A stretch of DNA of 64,000 nucleotides from Oegoconia quadripuncta. Lineage: Eukaryota; Arthropoda; Insecta; Lepidoptera; Autostichidae. Under the pieces are notes generated by a model that saw only the letters and a program-made list of their open reading frames with translations, was not told where the DNA came from and did not search any database. This document shows positions 59,913 to 64,000 of this stretch, one piece after another; the first letter of the stretch is position 1; the number at the start of each line of letters is the position of its first letter. The stretch is from contig OX438741.1 in NCBI GenBank assembly GCA_949316235.1, forward strand, positions 13,083,124 through 13,147,123, written 5' to 3'. The position numbers and the translations under genes were made by a program.

Positions 59913-60354
59913 CTTAGGGCGGATTCGACCAAACTTGAAGTAAGACTCGAGTAACTATACCAGGAATATACTATTCCACAATCTTAATCACGAATAAAAT
60001 AATAGTCGTTTTTCCACGCAATCTAAAGTATAAGTATACTTAGAATAACTAAACGCGAATAGCAGAATGAATGATGAACGAATGTATTACCCGGAAAATA
60101 AATGTTGTTCTATAAAGCCACGGTGTCAGTACTTAAATCATGTCAACTCACTTTTGTCGTATTATAGTGTGAGAAAGTAACTGTCAATGTCGGTCGAGTC
60201 GAGCTAATGTTTAGGGTTAGGAAGTTTTCTTGTCGCCGGTGGTATTTTTCGTTACGTTTGGTTGGTTTCATATTTATAAATAAATAAATAAAAATAAATA
60301 TCTAGGATCTAGTACTTATAGTAGGTATATATTTAGGTAGGTATTCGAGCAAAC

Positions 60355-60362
60355 TTACCGGT
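60355..60362 (-). promoter_or_regulatory. Consensus 5' splice site
   Basis: On the minus strand CCGGTAAG, with T following: a canonical donor directly at the end of homology. No acceptor belonging to a catalytic exon was identified. Confidence 0.65.
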
Positions 60363-60561
60363 TGGAAATGTATTCCAAGTTTTGTTCAATTTTGCTTAAC
60401 AAAGATAAAGTTGCTTCTTTGCTCAAACGAAACCTGATCGCGAAATCACGATCATCATAATATTCGAATAAATCATTTCTATCTTTTATCCATCTTGGAC
60501 GTCTAGATATAACTTCCTCGTCACTATCACTTTCATTGATCAAATTTTCTAAACGCTGCAT
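60359..60561 (-). pseudogene. Harbinger (HARBI1-like) transposase, first exon
   Basis: Starts MQRLENLINESDSDEEVISR and continues to DLFEYYDDRDFAIRFRLSKE, then LLSKIEQNLEYISN. The acidic start followed by the D.F..RFRLSK.....LL..IE..L.Y segment matches the N-terminus of HARBI1/Harbinger nucleases. The exon ends exactly at a consensus donor, CG|GTAAGT (GT at 60358-60357). The downstream exons with the DDE nuclease are not in this element: 440 bp remain to its end and none encodes it. The reading frame itself is intact. Known function of the family: transposase nuclease in the nucleus, acting with a Myb-like partner. Confidence 0.78.
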
Positions 60562-60815
60562 TATAAGTTTTTGTCAATCCTGAAGTGCGTAGAGTTGAAC
60601 TGACTTTAAAACAACAAAAATCATATGGTAAACGGACGCCATTAAAATATTCTATAGCACAGATATTCCACGAAATACGGTGGTATAGTAAATATTCCCG
60701 AATAGGCTCGTTATTCGTAGAATTGTAGATGGTAAAACGTGAAATTGATTTACTCTCGAATAACTGGCAAATTATTCTAAGAATAAAAGTTAATCTCGTT
60801 TGGTCGAATCCGCCC

Positions 60816-61117
60816 TTAGTCACCGGCTGATAGGGGTAGGCTCCCATTATACATTTTTAGTAGTTTTATATACCTATGACGTCATACTTTAATGTAGGCG
60901 TTTCACATACAACAACCGTGACGATATTTCCTTATAAGTTTTACAACTTGCGTGTGGGTGTTAGCCTTATGGTAATGGTGTGTAATATGTACATACAGTA
61001 CGTGTACATGCTATACCAGTATTGTTGAATTTCATATGTTTGAATCTGTCTGACTGTCGCTACAGTTATTTTTTTTTTTTCAACAAACTTTACAGCATAT
61101 CCTTATATCATCATTTT
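60816..61117. other. Unassigned stretch
   Basis: Nothing recognised except a T run at 61067-61080. Confidence 0.4.
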
Positions 61118-61541
61118 CCTGCCCTTATCCCACTCTAGGTGGGGTCGGCACAACATGTCATCCTCTTCCACTCTCCTCTATCAGCCGTCATCTCCGTACT
61201 CACCCCTTTCACACACATATCATTCCTCACGCAGTCTACCCACACCTTCTTTGGTCTTCCTCTACCTCTGTATCCCTCCACATTCATACTTAACACTCGT
61301 CTTGTTACGTGCCTTTCATCCCTCCTCATAATGTGCCCAAACCATGCTAACCTATTACTCCTCAGCTTTTCTGTTATTGGCGCCACTTTTAGACTTCTTC
61401 TGAAATACTCATTCCTGATCTTATCCATTCTAGTCACACCACACATCCATCTTAGCATTCTCATCTCTGCCACATGCATTCTACTTTCATCAGTTTCTTT
61501 CATTGCCCAACATTCAGATCCATACGTGGTGACAGCATATC
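61118..61541 (-). pseudogene. RTE-like LINE ORF C-terminus, open over about 135 codons
   Basis: The minus strand reads TTYGSECWAMKETDESRMHV, AEMRMLRWMCGVTRMDKIRN, EYFRRSLKVAPITEKLRSNR, LAWFGHIMRRDERHVTRRVL, GRGRPKKVWVDCVRNDMCVK, and stops after WKRMTCCADPT at 61135. This YGSE.W..K.....V.EMRMLRW..GVTR segment is the conserved post-reverse-transcriptase tail of RTE-like elements. No stop or frameshift was seen in the retained part. 5'-truncated; the 3' UTR ends CACTCTAGGTGGGG in complement. Confidence 0.85.
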
Positions 61542-62074
61542 CTGATATATTACTTAAAATTAAATTACATACTTATTAAGCCAATTATAAAGTTTGACAT
61601 AAGAATAAGAATAATAAACAACACTGCGCAGAATTAATTATTACCCCTATACATGACACAACACGCGGTAAAACACGGGGAAATTAAAACTAAAGCACAG
61701 ATTACTAATAACTACACTAAAATACAGATACATCACTCGTAGAATAACTGCTGATAGAAAAGAACTTTTTTTACATGTATTTATCTGTTCTCCATGTTTT
61801 GTTTACGTGTTTGTGTGTGCGTAAGTTTATCGCGGATGTATGGGAATGTATGGGAGTATTAATACTTTATAATAACGTACTATAGCGATAGGAGTGTACG
61901 TATTATTTGTCTGGTAAATTCATTGAAAGATACCTTAAAACAGAAACTTATTAAGAAAGCATTATATTTATAAAATATCAGATTATTTAGATGATTTAAA
62001 CATTCATTGATATAACCAGGCTATTTCACAATTAATAATAAAATATCAGTGTGCCTCTTGTAATATAAAAACCT
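61542..62074. other. Unassigned stretch
   Basis: Nothing recognised. Confidence 0.4.
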
Positions 62075-62222
62075 TTTTTTTTTAAGAGCAACCTCTCGAG
62101 TTTCTTGCCTGTTCTTCTCTAGGGAAAATAGATGTACAAGCAGTAGCTATTAAAATGTAAAATTTGGCTATTTTAATTGTACCCTATGTACCTACAAAAT
62201 AAAGCATTTTTCATTTGATTTG
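62075..62222 (+). mobile_element. Retroposon E 3' end
   Basis: AAGAGCAACCTCTCGAGTTT, CTTGCCTGTTCTTCTCTAGG, GTACCCTATGTACCTACAAA, ATAAAGCATTTTTCATTTGA, TTTG. Reference for the terminal half of the family. Confidence 0.65.
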
Positions 62223-62850
62223 TCCATTAGAGGCACCGCCACCGTATCAACCATAGAAGTATCAAAGCTAACAGTTGGTTTTGAATAAGTGAAAAAATTC
62301 ACGGCAGTAGTAACTGTGATGGATTTAAAAGGAAAACTAGTACAGATAAGTATGTAGGTTTCACAAATTAATGAGTAGAAAAACATAAAAAAATGACTTT
62401 CCGTTAAAATTATTTATCAAACAACAAAAGTCTCCTACTAAGTCCTCATAATAATAATAAATCATTTATTCTCCAGACAATAAGGTCCATGTTTGTTAGT
62501 ACAACTGTGTTAGCAACAGTGGTAGAGTGAGGACAGACTTATATTATTGATGTTGAGTGCTTAGAAAAAAACAGACGAAGCCAAGGGCGAAAACTAGTCT
62601 GTAATATTCAGAATAGAAAAGTTCCCGAGAAGTCATATCCAGTGGTTTTACGGCTTCATAAAAAATTTCTTTCGCTGCAATTTTATTACAGGCATATTGG
62701 TCATGGTTTGCGTTGACAGAGAGCTCTTGATGAATATGGAGAGTTTTCAGAATCGGGTGGTAAGTCTCTGTCCCTTGATTGGGGCGACTGGTCGGTCGGG
62801 CACCAAAAAAATAAGCCAAAAATTACAAAATGGAATCTCTAAAATATATC
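62223..62850. other. Unassigned stretch
   Basis: No element recognised. Minus-strand frames at 62192-62386 and 62544-62819 have no domain. Confidence 0.4.
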
Positions 62851-63123
62851 GACGACCTGCTTGGTGTAGTGTTTAGAAACTCTGCTATACCAAAAGGTTG
62901 CGGGTTCAAATCCCGCTAGGGGCATATGTTTGTATGATGAATATAGACAAGTGTTCCCGAGTTATGGATGTTTTTCATTTATATATTTACAAAAAAAAAC
63001 AATGTATTTGTGTAGTATATCAAACATCTGGTATCGACAACACAAGCCTATAGTTGCTTAATGTGGAACTAGATGGCGTTGTATGTATGTCCAAGGATAT
63101 TTATTTATTATTATTACTTATTT
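62851..63123 (+). mobile_element. SINE-C (reference copy)
   Basis: Head GACGACCTGCTTGGTGTAGT (box A region), AGGTTGCGGGTTCAAATCCC (box B with one change), CGCTAGGGGCATATG. The body includes CGAGTTATGGATG, TTGTGTAGTATATCA and TTGCTTAATGTGGAACTAGA, and the tail is TATTTATTTATTATTATTAC. This copy has a short deletion in the CTCTG..CTATACC part of the head. Like SINE-A it has spaced tRNA-type promoter boxes but a different body. Confidence 0.88.
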
Positions 63124-63190
63124 ATAAACCTATAGTCAAGTCAAGAGTACCCTAAACCGAAGAGCATGTACCAAAAACCTTGTTAGAGCT

Positions 63191-63690
63191 ATTTTTTTTT
63201 TACGATTGACTGGATTCGCGTTTAACCACAATCTCACCTGATGGAAAGTGACGATGTGGTCGAAGATGAAGCACGCGATCCCAGTAAATACCTATTCCCT
63301 CTGCTCTTGAAGAACCCAAGGTTGTAGGATTCAGGAAAGACTGACGCCGGAATGGAGTTCCATGCCTTGGCTGTTCGAATGATGAATGAAGAATCGAACT
63401 TCTTAGTTCGGTATAATAACTATATACGGGTGGAATCCCTCCCCACGCCTAGTGGTCCGAAGATGGAAGGGTGACGGTGGAATAAGATTATGTAATTCCA
63501 ATGCACACTCCCCGAAATGCATCCTATAAAAAACTGAGAGACAGGCGACTTTGCGACGGTGTTCAAGGCTCTGCAATTTAGCAGTCATCGAACTATCACC
63601 TATGAGTCTCATGGCACGTCGTTCCACAGAATGAAGCAAAAGAGGTGTGTTAGGATCGAAACAGGAATGAAGAGACCCTTGAAGAATTAA
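63191..63690 (-). pseudogene. LINE-2 C-terminal third and 3' end
   Basis: T run at 63192-63201, 3' terminus CACAATCTCACCTGATGGAA, then on the minus strand HSVERRAMRLIGDSSMTAKL, RRKVACLSVFYRMHFGECAL, LIPPSPFHLRTTRRGEGFHP. Coding is continuous from 63696 to 63403, then shifted. It has both the A run and the C-terminal signature, so it is the best preserved LINE-2 3' end here. Confidence 0.85.
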
Positions 63691-63904
63691 ATACACATAC
63701 CGCAGCGGTTTAGTAAGTTGAGATAGGATAGGAGCATATTAGCGCTGGGGCCTGATGGCTGTTTCGGCACATTTGTAAGTTCTATAGAGTGGAGATTAGG
63801 CACCGGTAAACACAGAGTAAGGGCCGTATTAATAAATCGCTCTTGAGATTGAGATCGCGTATCAATACGATGCCAGGCCACAGAAAATCAGCGTTGTAGT
63901 TATT
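63691..63904. other. Unassigned stretch
   Basis: Nothing recognised. Confidence 0.4.
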
Positions 63905-63945
63905 TATTCGCGCTGAGTGGAGACCTTTTTGACACCATTTTACTA
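63905..63945 (+). mobile_element. Retroposon G fragment
   Basis: GCTGAGTGGAGACCTTTTTG, then ACACCATTTTACTAC, corresponds to the start of the 34325 segment. Confidence 0.4.
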
Positions 63946-63961
63946 CACCGATTGTAATAGC

Positions 63962-64000
63962 TTTTTATGCACAACGGATTAGTACTGGACCTCAATTACA
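63962..64000 (-). mobile_element. SINE-B 3' end, cut by the window edge
   Basis: TTTTTATGCACAACGGATTA, then GTACTGGACCTCAATTACA. The rest lies beyond the window. Confidence 0.7.

Larger units (their letters stand above)
59917..60815 (-). mobile_element. Short PIF/Harbinger element
   Basis: Perfect 18-bp inverted repeats GGGCGGATTCGACCAAAC (59917-59934) and GTTTGGTCGAATCCGCCC (60798-60815), flanked by TTA at 59914-59916 and 60816-60818. TTA is the 3-bp duplication typical of PIF/Harbinger. At 899 bp it is far below the 3-5 kb of autonomous members. It retains the first transposase exon on the minus strand, but I found no catalytic DDE region and no Myb-like second gene. Probably an internal-deletion derivative mobilised in trans. 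Confidence 0.92.

Overview
This window looks like an intergenic stretch, rich in transposable elements (TEs), from an AT-rich insect genome, most likely a moth or butterfly (Lepidoptera). That assignment is an inference. It rests on several tRNA-headed SINE families in many copies, degenerate non-LTR retrotransposons (CR1/Jockey-like and RTE-like), retroposon tails made of short repeats (TTTGA, TTGTA, ATCT or TTTC units), and three kinds of DNA transposon (mariner, PIF/Harbinger, and palindromic MITEs). I recognise no host protein gene, no genuine tRNA or rRNA gene, no CRISPR array and no operon. Family labels (SINE-A to SINE-D, LINE-1, LINE-2, retroposons E to H, repeats J to P) are mine and apply only within this window.

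Layout. 1-9000: copies of SINE-A, SINE-B and SINE-C, an RTE 3' end, a 425-bp palindromic MITE (4191-4615), a poly(A) retro-insertion nested in a SINE-C (5658-6180), and a LINE-1 3' end. 9000-10300: an inverted-repeat element holding a GC-rich island (9029-9536), next to a minisatellite of 121/125-bp units. 10300-31300: SINEs, LINE-1 and LINE-2 fragments (the largest at 15682-16815), RNase-H-type LINE debris, and an 11-bp minisatellite. 31600-33710: a hexanucleotide array about 475 bp long that grew from a retroposon tail, then a mariner element with an open 357-codon transposase, the only intact protein-coding gene seen. 33700-46400: SINEs, LINEs, a GC-rich repeat, a 46-bp perfect hairpin, and a mariner-like element with arms of about 286 bp (42624-43680). 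46400-64000: degenerate LINE RNase H and RTE fragments, nested SINE/LINE insertions, and a short PIF/Harbinger element (59917-60815) with TTA target duplication and a transposase first exon ending in a consensus splice donor.

The parts do not form a pathway; what links them is insertion history. Several nested insertions show their order directly, because target duplications or an uninterrupted second copy of the target lie in the same window (5648-6190, 11550-11616, 27252-27521, 34436-34709, 51470-51550, 57154-57413). A second theme is short-spacer inverted duplications (440-482, 2267-2373, 3347-3392, 5668-5700, 7887-7974, 39807-39923, 46101-46160). Two of these are made from the TE sequence beside them, which points to template switching rather than transposition. 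I found no convincing new multi-gene system. The best candidates for undescribed biology are the long-armed mariner-like element, the GC-island inverted-repeat element, the 425-bp palindromic MITE, the ACCGATCGGT palindrome pair near 55000, and the cluster of hairpin duplications.
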